DNA from: Blastococcus haudaquaticus
GTDB lineage: Bacteria; Actinomycetota; Actinomycetes; Mycobacteriales; Geodermatophilaceae
Length of the DNA stretch: 64,000 nucleotides
Assembly (NCBI RefSeq): GCF_900230285.1
Contig: NZ_OCNK01000002.1
Location: 372,001-436,000, forward strand
Direction: 5' to 3'
Below the pieces are notes generated by a model, which saw nothing but the letters and a program-made list of their open reading frames with translations, did not search any database and had not been told where the DNA came from. Positions 37,995-46,436 of the stretch are shown here, piece after piece. Both the position numbers and the translations under genes were made by a program. The stretch's first letter is position 1. Every line of letters starts with the position of its first letter.

Positions 37995-38549
37995 ATGAGC
38001 TTCGAGTACCTGATCGACCCGTCGAAGGGCCCGCAGTGGAAGGGCCAGCTGCCCGGCAAGCCGGTGCCCTACGTCCTGCGCAAGGGCGAGGGCGAGACCG
38101 CGATGCTCTTCCGCGACCTGTTCACGGTGCTGCTCTCCGGTGACGAGACGGAGAACCAGTTCGGCATCATCACCGCCGACTCCCCCGCGGGCGACGTCAT
38201 CCCCACCCACTCGCACAACGAGACCCACGAGACGTTCTACGTCATCGAGGGCAAGGTGAAGCTCTTCTACGAGGACGCCGAAGGGCAGAAGCAGTCGTCG
38301 CTGCTCTCCCCCGGCGACTTCGGCTACGTGCCGGCCGGGTTCGCGCACGCCTACCAGATCGTCGAGGACGCCCGGATGATGGGCACGCTCTCCGGTGGGT
38401 TCGAGCGGTTCTTCCAGCACATCGGCACGCCGACCGACCACGCCACGAAGGACCAGCCGCCGTTCATCCCGGACTTCCCGCGGATGGGTGCGGCGGCCCA
38501 GCAGCACAACATGCAGTTCATGCCGGACTACACCTGGCCCGACGCCTGA
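37995..38549 (+). CDS. Monocupin quercetin 2,4-dioxygenase-like protein (quercetinase)
   Basis: 184-residue single-cupin protein. Cupin motif 1 is complete: Gly66, His72, His74, Glu79, Gly86 in GDVIPTHSHNETHETFYVIE. Motif 2 has Gly107, Pro113, Gly115, His118 in GDFGYVPAGFAHAY. The 3-His/1-Glu metal set and the length match the small bacterial quercetinase known from Streptomyces sp. FLA. That enzyme opens the flavonol C-ring with O2, releasing CO and a depside. ATG preceded by GGGAG. Next gene, 11 bp on, is an esterase that could split the depside. Other monocupins look similar, so the reaction is strongly suggested, not proven. Confidence 0.8.
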   Translation: MSFEYLIDPSKGPQWKGQLPGKPVPYVLRKGEGETAMLFRDLFTVLLSGDETENQFGIITADSPAGDVIPTHSHNETHETFYVIEGKVKLFYEDAEGQKQSSLLSPGDFGYVPAGFAHAYQIVEDARMMGTLSGGFERFFQHIGTPTDHATKDQPPFIPDFPRMGAAAQQHNMQFMPDYTWPDA

Positions 38550-38560
38550 TCGTCGGAGCC

Positions 38561-39487
38561 GTGCCCATCCCTGCCCTGCCGCTGCCGCCCCCCGCGCACG
38601 AGCAGCCGCTGCCTGCCGCCCTGCCCGGTCCGGACGGCACCCGGCTGCTGCTCGGCGTCCCGTACGCGGCCATCCCCGGTCTCCGCCCGTTGGAGCTCGA
38701 CCTGCACCTGCCGGCGGAGAGCGGCGGACCGGTCCCCGTGGTCGTCTTCCTGCACGGCGGTGGCTGGCGGATGGGCAGTCGGCACGCGGCGGGCCCGATG
38801 TACCGCGGCGCCTCCCCCACCCCGTTCGAACTGGTCGCACAGGCGGGCATCGCCGTCGCGAGCGTCGACTACCGCCTGTCGGGCGAGGCGACGTTCCCCG
38901 CCCAGCTGCACGACGCCAAGGCCGCCGTCCGGTGGCTGCGGACCAGGGCCGCCGAACTGGGCATCGACCCGACCCGGATCGCCGCCTGGGGCGAGTCGGC
39001 GGGCGGCCACCTGGCCGAGCTGCTCGGCCTGGTGACCGACCCCGCGCTGGAGGGGGACGTCGGGTTCGCCGGACAGTCCAGCCACGTCTCTACCGTCGTC
39101 GCCTGGTACGCCCCGAGTGACGTCGCGGCGGTGTCCACCGACCTCGGCACCGACCCGGCGGACGCCACCACCCGGGAGGCGCTGCTGTTGGGCGCCCCGG
39201 CGCGGGACGTGCCGGAGCTCGCCGCGCAGGCGAGCCCGATCAGCCACGTCTCCGCCGCCGCCCCACCGTTCCTGCTCCTGCACGGGGCGGCCGACCAGCT
39301 CATCCCGCCCGTCCAGAGCGAACGCCTGCACGACGCGCTCACGGCGGTCGGGGTCGACAGCGTCCTCGAACTGTTCGAGGGCGCGAACCACATGTGGCTC
39401 GGGTCGCCGGCTGCCGCGCAGGCAGCGCTCGAGCGCACCATCGACGAACTGCGCTGCCGCGTCGGCGCGAGGAGTGAGCAGTCATGA
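38561..39487 (+). CDS. Alpha/beta-hydrolase esterase, proposed depside hydrolase
   Basis: 308 residues from a GTG start 11 bp after the quercetinase stop, with GGAG in the gap. Oxyanion motif VVFLHGGGWRMG, nucleophile Ser in WGESAGGHLAELLG, acid/base in FLLLHGAADQLIPP and EGANHMWLG. HSL/acetyl-esterase type. Quercetinase yields an ester (depside) of protocatechuate and phloroglucinol carboxylate, so an esterase directly downstream is the expected next step. Its stop overlaps the FAH gene (ATGA). The substrate is inferred from position only. Confidence 0.87.
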   Translation: MPIPALPLPPPAHEQPLPAALPGPDGTRLLLGVPYAAIPGLRPLELDLHLPAESGGPVPVVVFLHGGGWRMGSRHAAGPMYRGASPTPFELVAQAGIAVASVDYRLSGEATFPAQLHDAKAAVRWLRTRAAELGIDPTRIAAWGESAGGHLAELLGLVTDPALEGDVGFAGQSSHVSTVVAWYAPSDVAAVSTDLGTDPADATTREALLLGAPARDVPELAAQASPISHVSAAAPPFLLLHGAADQLIPPVQSERLHDALTAVGVDSVLELFEGANHMWLGSPAAAQAALERTIDELRCRVGARSEQS

Positions 39488-40332
39488 GGATCGTGGGCAT
39501 CCGCCGGGACGGCGGCGTGCAGGTCGCGGCGCTGTCGGACGACGGCGCGCAGGTGACGGTGGTCGCCGGCCTGGAGGAGTTCTGGGCCGACGCGGCCGGG
39601 CACCTCTCCCGCAGCCCGGGCGGCGAGACGCTGACCGCGGCGGACGTCGAGTTCGTGCCGCCGGTGCTCCCCGGTGCCCGGGTGGTCTGCATCGGGCTGA
39701 ACTACCTCAAGCACGTCGCCGAGGGCAGCTTCAAGGACCAGGAGCTCCCGCCGCACCCGACGCTGTTCGCCCGGTGGTCGCAGTCGCTGACCGTGGGCGG
39801 TGCCGAGGTCCCGATCCCGGCGAACGAGGACGGCCTGGACTGGGAGGGCGAGGTCATGGCGTACGTCGGGTCGGGGCTCGTCGACGCGACGCCGGAGGAG
39901 GCGCTGGCCGCCGTCGTCGGGTACTCGACGTTCAACGACCTGACCTCGCGGCGGGCGCAGAAGCTCACCAGCCAGTGGATCCTCGGCAAGAACGGTGACC
40001 GGTCGGGCCCGCTGGGTCCGCTGGTGCCCGCGGCCGAGGTGGGCGACCTCCGCGACGGCCTCCGGGTGCAGACCCGGGTCAACGGCGAGACCGTCCAGGA
40101 CGGCAGCACCGACGAGATGGTCTACACGGTCGGCGACACCCTCTCGCTCATCTCGCACACCTTCACCCTGCGCCCGGGCGACCTGCTCGCCACCGGCACG
40201 CCGTCGGGTGTCGGCTACGGCCGGACGCCTCCGTGGCTGCTGCAGCCCGGTGACGTCGTCGAGGTCGAGGTCGAGCGCCTGGGCGTCCTCACGAACTCGG
40301 TCGTGGCCAACGAGGCTCGTCATGAGCGGTGA
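39484..40332 (+). CDS. Fumarylacetoacetate-hydrolase (FAH) family protein
   Basis: 282 residues. Core FAH domain: VVCIGLNYLKHVAEG, metal-binding acids in DWEGEVMAYVG and FNDLTSRRAQ, and TGTPSGVGYGRTPPWLL. Members cleave C-C bonds in acylpyruvates or 2,4-diketo acids, typical end steps of aromatic-ring or sugar-acid breakdown. ATGA-coupled to the esterase gene and overlapping the next gene by 11 bp. Could process a ring-cleavage product of the phloroglucinol part, or a 2,4-diketo-3-deoxy sugar acid. Confidence 0.9.
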   Translation: MRIVGIRRDGGVQVAALSDDGAQVTVVAGLEEFWADAAGHLSRSPGGETLTAADVEFVPPVLPGARVVCIGLNYLKHVAEGSFKDQELPPHPTLFARWSQSLTVGGAEVPIPANEDGLDWEGEVMAYVGSGLVDATPEEALAAVVGYSTFNDLTSRRAQKLTSQWILGKNGDRSGPLGPLVPAAEVGDLRDGLRVQTRVNGETVQDGSTDEMVYTVGDTLSLISHTFTLRPGDLLATGTPSGVGYGRTPPWLLQPGDVVEVEVERLGVLTNSVVANEARHER

Positions 40333-41575
40333 GTTCCGCCGGTTCCTCTTCCCGCACGACCACCCGCGGGTCGCCGAGGTCCGCGGCCTGGACCCGTACA
40401 CCTATGGGGAGTTCTCCCGGAAGCCCGGCACGTTCACCGGCGGCCTGGTCGAGGGGTGGACGCCGCTCTACCGGAACGAGTTCCGCGGTGTCACCGAGGA
40501 CGGCACCCTCCGCGAGGGGCTCTTCCCGTTCGAGCCGGCCCGCCCCGGTGAGGAGGCGCCGGTCGCCGAGATGGTCGCCGCCGCGCACGACCTGCTCACC
40601 GTCCTCGACGACGACGACCGGGAGCGGATCTCGCATCCCGTCGACGCCGTCGAGTGGCAGACCTGGGCCAACCCGGAGTTCATGCAGTTCGACACCGGCC
40701 TGCGGCTGGACCTGCAGCCGGTGGCGGTGCGCGACAAGGCGCTCGCGCTGGTGGCCGCCTCGCTCTCCCCCGAGGGCTACGAGCTCACCCACGCGATGAT
40801 GCTGATCAACGGCTTCCTCGGCGAGGTCGTCGACCTGCCGACCGTGCTCAACGAATTCAGCTACAACATCGCGCTCTACGGCGAGCCCGACCTGCGCGCC
40901 CCGTGGGGCTGGCAGCTGTTCGGCCACCACTGCGCGGTCAACTGCCTGGTGGTGGAGGGCCGCATGGTCGTCTCGCCGGTCTTCCTGGGCGCCGAGCCGG
41001 ACGAGATCGACGCCGGGCCGCATGCCGGCCTCCGCGAGGTCTTCGCCGACCGGATCGCCCTCGGCACCGCACTGATGGCCGCGCTGCCCGCCGAGCAGCG
41101 GGCGGCCGCCACTGTCTACGAGCAGATGGTGGACCCGGCGATGCCGCCGGGCCGGGTGCACCCGGGCGACGAACGCCACCTGGCGGGCGCCTTCCAAGAC
41201 AACCGCGTGATCCCGTTGGAGGGCATCCGGGTCGTCGACATGCCGGCCGAGGCGCAGGCGCTCGCGGTGCGGATCGCCGAGTCGTTCGTCCGTCTGCTGC
41301 CCGAGGGCCCGCGCGCGGCCCGGCTGCGCGAGATCGAGGCGCACCTGGACGAGACGTGGTTCTCCTGGATCGGCGGATCGCAGCCGGGCGACGTCTTCTA
41401 CTACCGGCTGCAGTCGCCGGTGCTCATCGCCGAGCTCGACCACCACTGCGGCGTCTTCCTCGACTACGACACCCCGCAGCCGTTCCACATCCACACCGTC
41501 CTGCGCACCCCGCACGGCAACGACTACGGCCGGTCCTGGGTCCGGCAGTGGCAGGAGCGCGAGGCGGCGAGCTGA
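40322..41575 (+). CDS. DUF3500-family protein, unknown function
   Basis: 417 residues matching the DUF3500 pattern. It has several conserved-looking His-rich blocks: WQLFGHHCAVNCLVVEG, LIAELDHHCGVFLDYD and PFHIHTVLRTPHGNDYG, suggesting a metal or redox-type active site. No signal peptide. ATG lies inside the 3' end of the FAH gene, so the two are translated together. Final gene of the quercetinase-esterase-FAH set; a catabolic role in the same pathway is inferred. I know no established biochemical function for the family. Confidence 0.75.
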   Translation: MSGEFRRFLFPHDHPRVAEVRGLDPYTYGEFSRKPGTFTGGLVEGWTPLYRNEFRGVTEDGTLREGLFPFEPARPGEEAPVAEMVAAAHDLLTVLDDDDRERISHPVDAVEWQTWANPEFMQFDTGLRLDLQPVAVRDKALALVAASLSPEGYELTHAMMLINGFLGEVVDLPTVLNEFSYNIALYGEPDLRAPWGWQLFGHHCAVNCLVVEGRMVVSPVFLGAEPDEIDAGPHAGLREVFADRIALGTALMAALPAEQRAAATVYEQMVDPAMPPGRVHPGDERHLAGAFQDNRVIPLEGIRVVDMPAEAQALAVRIAESFVRLLPEGPRAARLREIEAHLDETWFSWIGGSQPGDVFYYRLQSPVLIAELDHHCGVFLDYDTPQPFHIHTVLRTPHGNDYGRSWVRQWQEREAAS

Positions 41576-41581
41576 TCGTGG

Positions 41582-43114
41582 TCAGAAGGGCGGCGGGTCG
41601 GCTCCGGACAGGGCTCGCCGTTCGGCCGGTACCCGCAGCACCGAGCTGACCGCCGCGCTCATGCCCGGCGGCCGGCTGACCCGGGTGACGCCGCTGGGCG
41701 TGGTGACCGCGAGCACCCCGTCGGCGGTCATGACGTGCCGCCAACCGCGGGCGTGGGTCTTCAGGCGGTGGTGCCGGCGGCACAGGCAGCAGAGGTTCGC
41801 GCAGTCGGTCGCGCCGCCGTCGGCGTGCGCGACGACGTGATCGAGGTCCGCCCACCCGGCGCGGTTGCCGCAGCCGGGATGCCGGCAGGTGCGGTCGCGA
41901 GTGCGCGCGAAGCGCTCCAGCGCCGGGCCGGGGACGTACCGGCCCACCGCGGGCGGCCGGCTGAGGCCTTCCCCGCGGCGCACGGCGGACTCCAGCTCGC
42001 GGCGGGTGACCGCGGCGAGCAGGCGCCCGTCGGCGTCGGTGACCGCGAGCCGCAGAGTGCCGTCGGTCGGGGCCTGGATTCCGCCTGGGCACAGCGCGTC
42101 CAGGCGTTCGAGCAACTCGCGGGCCAGCGCGGCGGTGACGGGCTCACCGTCGACCAGCACCGGCGACCGCCCCGCCCCCGGCGCGCCGGCTGCCGCGGAC
42201 TCCAGCGCGTCCAGCGCGGCGACCACCTCGACGTGGGCGCTCACCGTCGGCCGCTCGTCGTCCGCGCCGGTCACCAGCCCGTGCACCACCACGCTGCGGA
42301 GCTCCCTGATCGACCGCTCGTCACCTGCCGCCTTGAGCGCCCGGGCATGGGCGTCCGCCGCGGCCCGCACCTCCGCGGCCTCGGGCATCGGCATCGTGGC
42401 GCGGACCTCGCCCATGCCGTCGCCGAGCCCTCGGACGGTGACGTCCGCGTCCCGCTGGGCCTTCTGCCGGCGTCGGTCGGCGGCGGCCGGGTCGGCCCTG
42501 ATCAGCTCCGCCCGCACGAGCGCCCGCAGCCGGTTGACGGAGAGCCCGGTCGCGTGCGGCAGCACGGCCGCCTCGACGAGGTGAAGCACGTCGTCCGGGG
42601 TCTCGCGGGCCGGCCAGCCGAGCTCGGCGGCGATCGCCCGCGCGCGCGGCCAGTCCAACCGGCCGTCCGCCAGGGCTGCCCAGGTGGCCGGCAGTCGGCG
42701 CCGCAGCGTCGCCGACCGTTCCCACAGCTGCGTTGCCGCCGTGCGCGAGCAGTTCAGCACCAGCGCGAGCTCGTCGGGGAAGAACTCCGACACGTCGGCG
42801 TCGAGCAGCTGGGCCGCCCACTCCCCCGACGCGGCACCGGCCTGCCCGCGCTGCCGGTCGTCGCTCGCCGGCCGGTCGGCGGCCAGCCCCACCACGAGCT
42901 CGACCCGGTAGGCGGCGAGGACCGCCTCTGCCTCCTCGACCCGCTGCAGCTGCTCCGCCTTCTGCTCCGGCGTCATCAGGTCGACCTGGAGCAGGTCACC
43001 GAGCCGGGACGGCCGCGCCACGACCCCCGGGGGCAGCACGACGTCGTCGCAGGACACCGCCGGCTGCAGCTCGGCGACCGTCACGCCGACGCCGAACGCA
43101 CCCGGAGGGAACAT
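41582..43114 (-). CDS. DUF222 / HNH endonuclease domain protein
   Basis: 510 residues. DUF222 region (residues ~40-380) followed by an HNH nuclease motif with CRHPGCGNRAGWADLDHVVAHADGG and the second Cys pair/His in CANLCCLCRRHHRLKTH. This '13E12 repeat' family is multi-copy in many actinobacteria and may behave as a mobile or selfish gene. ATG at 43114, with TACCGT -10 (43121-43126, read on the minus strand) 6 nt upstream and no ribosome site, so probably leaderless. It sits between two parts of the aglycone cluster, unrelated to its function. Confidence 0.88.
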   Translation of the reverse strand: MFPPGAFGVGVTVAELQPAVSCDDVVLPPGVVARPSRLGDLLQVDLMTPEQKAEQLQRVEEAEAVLAAYRVELVVGLAADRPASDDRQRGQAGAASGEWAAQLLDADVSEFFPDELALVLNCSRTAATQLWERSATLRRRLPATWAALADGRLDWPRARAIAAELGWPARETPDDVLHLVEAAVLPHATGLSVNRLRALVRAELIRADPAAADRRRQKAQRDADVTVRGLGDGMGEVRATMPMPEAAEVRAAADAHARALKAAGDERSIRELRSVVVHGLVTGADDERPTVSAHVEVVAALDALESAAAGAPGAGRSPVLVDGEPVTAALARELLERLDALCPGGIQAPTDGTLRLAVTDADGRLLAAVTRRELESAVRRGEGLSRPPAVGRYVPGPALERFARTRDRTCRHPGCGNRAGWADLDHVVAHADGGATDCANLCCLCRRHHRLKTHARGWRHVMTADGVLAVTTPSGVTRVSRPPGMSAAVSSVLRVPAERRALSGADPPPF

Positions 43115-43218
43115 GCCCGGACGGTAGGCCGGGGGTACGACAATTCCGGCGCTGAGCAGTGGGAACGCCGGGACGGAGCGCAGTGGACCGCTCCGCGCTG
43201 GACCCACCCGTTCCGCAC

Positions 43219-43233
43219 TGCCGCTCAATGGCA
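43219..43233. promoter_or_regulatory. Probable IclR operator ahead of the FAD hydroxylase-GH1 operon
   Basis: TGCCGCTCAATGGCA, the best copy: TGCC/GGCA arms around a 7-nt core, in the 254-bp divergent region before the FAD hydroxylase, 135 bp upstream of its start. Confidence 0.7.
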
Positions 43234-43368
43234 ACGGCCTACGTCGGAGTGACCTCCGCCACGGATCCTGGAACCGAGCCGGACGGATCCCGCGCAGTCC
43301 CCGGGCCACCACCGCGCAGCTACTTCGCCTCGTCGTCCTCGCGGACGAGCACCACGTCAGGAGACCCG

Positions 43369-44997
43369 ATGACCCGCGTGCCCGAACGCGTCCCGGTGCT
43401 CGTCGTCGGCGGCGGCCCCAGTGGCCTGGCCGCCGCGATCGAGCTCGGCCGCCGGGGGGTGGAGGTGCTCGTCGTCGAGCCGCGCACCGTCCTCGACCCG
43501 CTCCGCCCACGTGCCAAGACGACCAGCGTGCGCACGATGGAGCACCTCCGGCGCTGGGGCATCGCCGAGCGGCTCCGTGCGCAGGCGCCGCTGCCGGTGG
43601 AGCACGCCCAGGACGTCGTCTTCGTGACGGGACTCTTCGGGCACGAGATCACCCGCTTCGAGAACGCCTTCGGCCTGTGGACCGACCCGCAGGAGGTCGC
43701 CGCCGAGGCCGGCCAGCAGGCGCCGCAGCCCATGGTCGAGGAGGTGCTGCGGGAGGCGGCGGCCGCGCTGCCGACGGTCACGCTGCTGACCGGCTGGCGG
43801 GCAGTGTCGGTCGCCGACGGCGTCGGCGCCGCCCGGGCCGTGGTCGAGGACCCCGACGGCACGACGCACGAGATCTCCGCCGACTACCTGCTCGGCTGCG
43901 ACGGCAGCAGCGGCGTCAGCCGGGCAGCGATCGGCGCCCGCTACGAGGGCTCGTCGGGAACGCTGCCCAATCTCTCCATCACCTTCCGCAGCTCGGCGCT
44001 CGAGGAGCGGGAGCTGTGCGCGCTCGGCATCCACTACTGGGTCATCGGCGCCCGCTACGGCGGCCTCATGGGGCGGCTGGACCTCGACGGCACCTGGTGG
44101 GCGATCGTCCAGGGCATCGACCGGCCGGACGGCGTCGACCCAGTCGCGCTGGTCCGCGCGCTGGCCGGCGACGCCATCGACGTCGACGTGCTCGCGACCG
44201 ACCCCTGGTCCGCGCGGATGCTGCTGGTCGACCGCTACCGCGGCGAGCGGGTCCTCCTCGTCGGCGACGCCGCCCACCTCAACCCCCCGTGGGGCGGCCA
44301 CGGCTTCAACACCTGCGTCGGCGACGCGGTGAACCTCGGCTGGAAGCTGGCCGCCGTGCTGCAGGGCTGGGCCCCGCCGTCGTTGCTGGACAGCTACGAG
44401 GCCGAGCGCCGTCCGGTGGCGTACCGGACCATCGGTGCCGCCGGCGACCAGGAAGCCTTCCTCGCGCCGTCCTTCGCCGACGTCGACCTCGACGACGACG
44501 GCACCGCCGGGCAGTTGCTGCGGGGCGACCTGGCGCACCGCCTCGACGTGAAGGACGCCGAGTTCCACAGCCTCGGGCTGGTGCTCGGCTACGACTACCC
44601 CGATTCCCCCGTCGTCGTCCCCGACGGGCGGCCGGTGCCGCCGCAGTCGCTGACGGAGTACACGCCGTCCGCCCATCCCGGAGCGCGGCTGCCGCACGCC
44701 TGGCTGCCCGACGGCCGCTCGGTCTTCGACCTGCTCGGCGACGGGTTCACCCTGCTCCGGCTGAGCGCCGACGCCGATGCCGGACCCCTGATCGCCGCGG
44801 CGACAGACGCCGGGCTCCCGCTCGCGGTCGTCGACCTGCCCGACCTCCGCCCGCTGTACGACGCCGACCTCGTCCTGGTCCGCCCGGACCAGCACGTGGC
44901 CTGGCGCGGATCCACCGGCGACCAGCCGCACGACCTGTTCCGCACCGTCGTCGGCGGAGCCGACGTCGTCGCCGACCTCGAGGAGATCACCCGATGA
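43369..44997 (+). CDS. FAD-dependent aromatic hydroxylase (class A flavoprotein monooxygenase)
   Basis: 542 residues. FAD-binding motif VPVLVVGGGPSGLAAAIELG at the N-terminus, DG motif LGCDGSSGVSRAAIG, and GD motif VLLVGDAAHLNPPWGGHGFN. A C-terminal thioredoxin-like domain follows, as in PheA/MhpA/TetX-related enzymes. Hydroxylates an aromatic ring with NAD(P)H and O2. ATG after CAGGAGA. ATGA-coupled to a GH1 beta-glucosidase and preceded by an IclR motif, so a phenolic aglycone or its fragment (for example a phloroglucinol) is the likely substrate. Specificity not readable. Confidence 0.9.
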   Translation: MTRVPERVPVLVVGGGPSGLAAAIELGRRGVEVLVVEPRTVLDPLRPRAKTTSVRTMEHLRRWGIAERLRAQAPLPVEHAQDVVFVTGLFGHEITRFENAFGLWTDPQEVAAEAGQQAPQPMVEEVLREAAAALPTVTLLTGWRAVSVADGVGAARAVVEDPDGTTHEISADYLLGCDGSSGVSRAAIGARYEGSSGTLPNLSITFRSSALEERELCALGIHYWVIGARYGGLMGRLDLDGTWWAIVQGIDRPDGVDPVALVRALAGDAIDVDVLATDPWSARMLLVDRYRGERVLLVGDAAHLNPPWGGHGFNTCVGDAVNLGWKLAAVLQGWAPPSLLDSYEAERRPVAYRTIGAAGDQEAFLAPSFADVDLDDDGTAGQLLRGDLAHRLDVKDAEFHSLGLVLGYDYPDSPVVVPDGRPVPPQSLTEYTPSAHPGARLPHAWLPDGRSVFDLLGDGFTLLRLSADADAGPLIAAATDAGLPLAVVDLPDLRPLYDADLVLVRPDQHVAWRGSTGDQPHDLFRTVVGGADVVADLEEITR

Positions 44998-46172
44998 CCG
45001 CCAGCAGCTTCCCCGAGAACTTCCTCTGGGGCACCGCCACCGCCGCGCACCAGGTGGAGGGCGGCAACGTCAACAACGACCACTGGGAGATGGAGCACGC
45101 CGAGCACTCCCCCTTCGTCGAGTCCAGCGGCGACGCCTGCGACTCCTGGCACCGCTGGGAGGAGGACCTCGACCTGGTGGCCGGCGCCGGCCTGAACACC
45201 TACCGCTTCAGCCTGGAGTGGAGCCGGATCGAGCCCGAGGAGGGCGAGGTCTCCCGCGCGGCGCTGGACCACTACCGGCGCATCGTCGACGGCTGCCGCG
45301 ACCGCGGATTGACGCCGATCGCCACGCTCGTGCACTTCACGATGCCCCGCTGGCTGATGCACGACGGCGGGTGGACCGGCCAGAAGACCGGTGACCGGAT
45401 CGCCCGGTTCACCGAGCTCGCGCTGCCCGCAGTCCGGGACGCGGCGTACGTCGCCACGATCAACGAGCCGAACCTGATGGCCGTCCAGCCGGTGATCGGC
45501 GGGATGGCCCGTCGCGGTGAGGAGATCAAGGGCCTGCCGGTGCCGGACCAGGCGGTGTCCGAGGCCCTGATCGGCCTGCACCAGCGCAGCATGGCGGTGC
45601 TCCGCGGCGCCGGATCGCCGCCGGCCGGGATGACGCTGGTCGGGCTGGAGTACATCGACGAGGGCGGCGGCCAGGAGCCGATGCAGGCCGCCCGCGCCGC
45701 GATGATGGACCAGTTCCTGACCGCCGCCGAGGGCGACGACTTCGTCGGCCTGCAGATCTACACCGCCCAGCGGTTCGGGCCCGAGGGGCTCATCGCCCCG
45801 CCGGCGGACCAGCAGACCCTGGCCCACGGCATGGAGCGCCGGCCGCGCGCCCTGAGCGCGGCGGTCCGCCACGCGGCCACCGTGCTCCCGGACATGCCGC
45901 TGCTCGTCACCGAGAACGGGATCGCCACGGCCGACGACGAGGACCGCATCCGGTTCACCTCCGACGCCCTGCAGAGCCTGTGCGAGGCCATCGCCGACGG
46001 CGTCGACGTCCGCGGCTACGTGCACTGGAGCCTGCTCGACAACTTCGAGTGGATGCTCGGCTTCGCCCCCACCTTCGGTCTGGTCGCCGTCGACCGGGAG
46101 ACCTTCACCCGGACGCCGAAGCCCAGCCTCGCCTGGCTCGGCGAGGTGGCCCGCCGCAACGGGCTGGGCTGA
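44994..46172 (+). CDS. GH1-family beta-glucosidase
   Basis: 392 residues, shorter than the usual 440-480. N-terminal signature FPENFLWGTATAAHQVEGG, acid/base Glu158 in ATINEPN, nucleophile Glu307 in LLVTENGIA, and WSLLDNFEWMLGF near the end. The core is complete; loops are shortened. No signal peptide. ATGA overlap with the aromatic hydroxylase gene is a strong hint that its substrates are aryl glucosides. Confidence 0.92.
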   Translation: MTASSFPENFLWGTATAAHQVEGGNVNNDHWEMEHAEHSPFVESSGDACDSWHRWEEDLDLVAGAGLNTYRFSLEWSRIEPEEGEVSRAALDHYRRIVDGCRDRGLTPIATLVHFTMPRWLMHDGGWTGQKTGDRIARFTELALPAVRDAAYVATINEPNLMAVQPVIGGMARRGEEIKGLPVPDQAVSEALIGLHQRSMAVLRGAGSPPAGMTLVGLEYIDEGGGQEPMQAARAAMMDQFLTAAEGDDFVGLQIYTAQRFGPEGLIAPPADQQTLAHGMERRPRALSAAVRHAATVLPDMPLLVTENGIATADDEDRIRFTSDALQSLCEAIADGVDVRGYVHWSLLDNFEWMLGFAPTFGLVAVDRETFTRTPKPSLAWLGEVARRNGLG

Positions 46173-46177
46173 GCCGG

Positions 46178-46411
46178 CTACTGGACCGGCGCGTCCGGAG
46201 GCGGCAGCTGGTGGGTGAGCTGCGCATCGACCGAGGCGACGCCCTCGACGCCCCGCAGGGTGTCGAGGGCGTCGTCCGGTGCGGAGCCGGTGACGATGCC
46301 GAGCGTGCCCAGGACCTGGTCCACCTGCAGTCCGGACGCGCGCAGGTTCTGCACCACGCCGTCCAGGCTCTCCCGGTGGTCGTCCCCGACGGTCACGCTG
46401 ACGTGGGTCAT
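46178..46411 (-). CDS. I9-inhibitor/propeptide-like small protein
   Basis: 77 residues with a ferredoxin-like beta-alpha-beta pattern (THVSVTVGDDHRESLDGVVQNL...GIVTGSAPDDALDTLRGVEGVASVDAQ), resembling the I9 propeptide of subtilases as a stand-alone protein. Lies 25 bp downstream of an S8 peptidase gene on the same strand. TAGGTT (46419-46424, minus) ends 7 nt before the ATG with no ribosome site, so it may have its own leaderless transcript. Probably folds or inhibits the neighbouring protease. Confidence 0.7.
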   Translation of the reverse strand: MTHVSVTVGDDHRESLDGVVQNLRASGLQVDQVLGTLGIVTGSAPDDALDTLRGVEGVASVDAQLTHQLPPPDAPVQ

Positions 46412-46436
46412 GCCGCGGAACCTACGCCCGGCCTGC

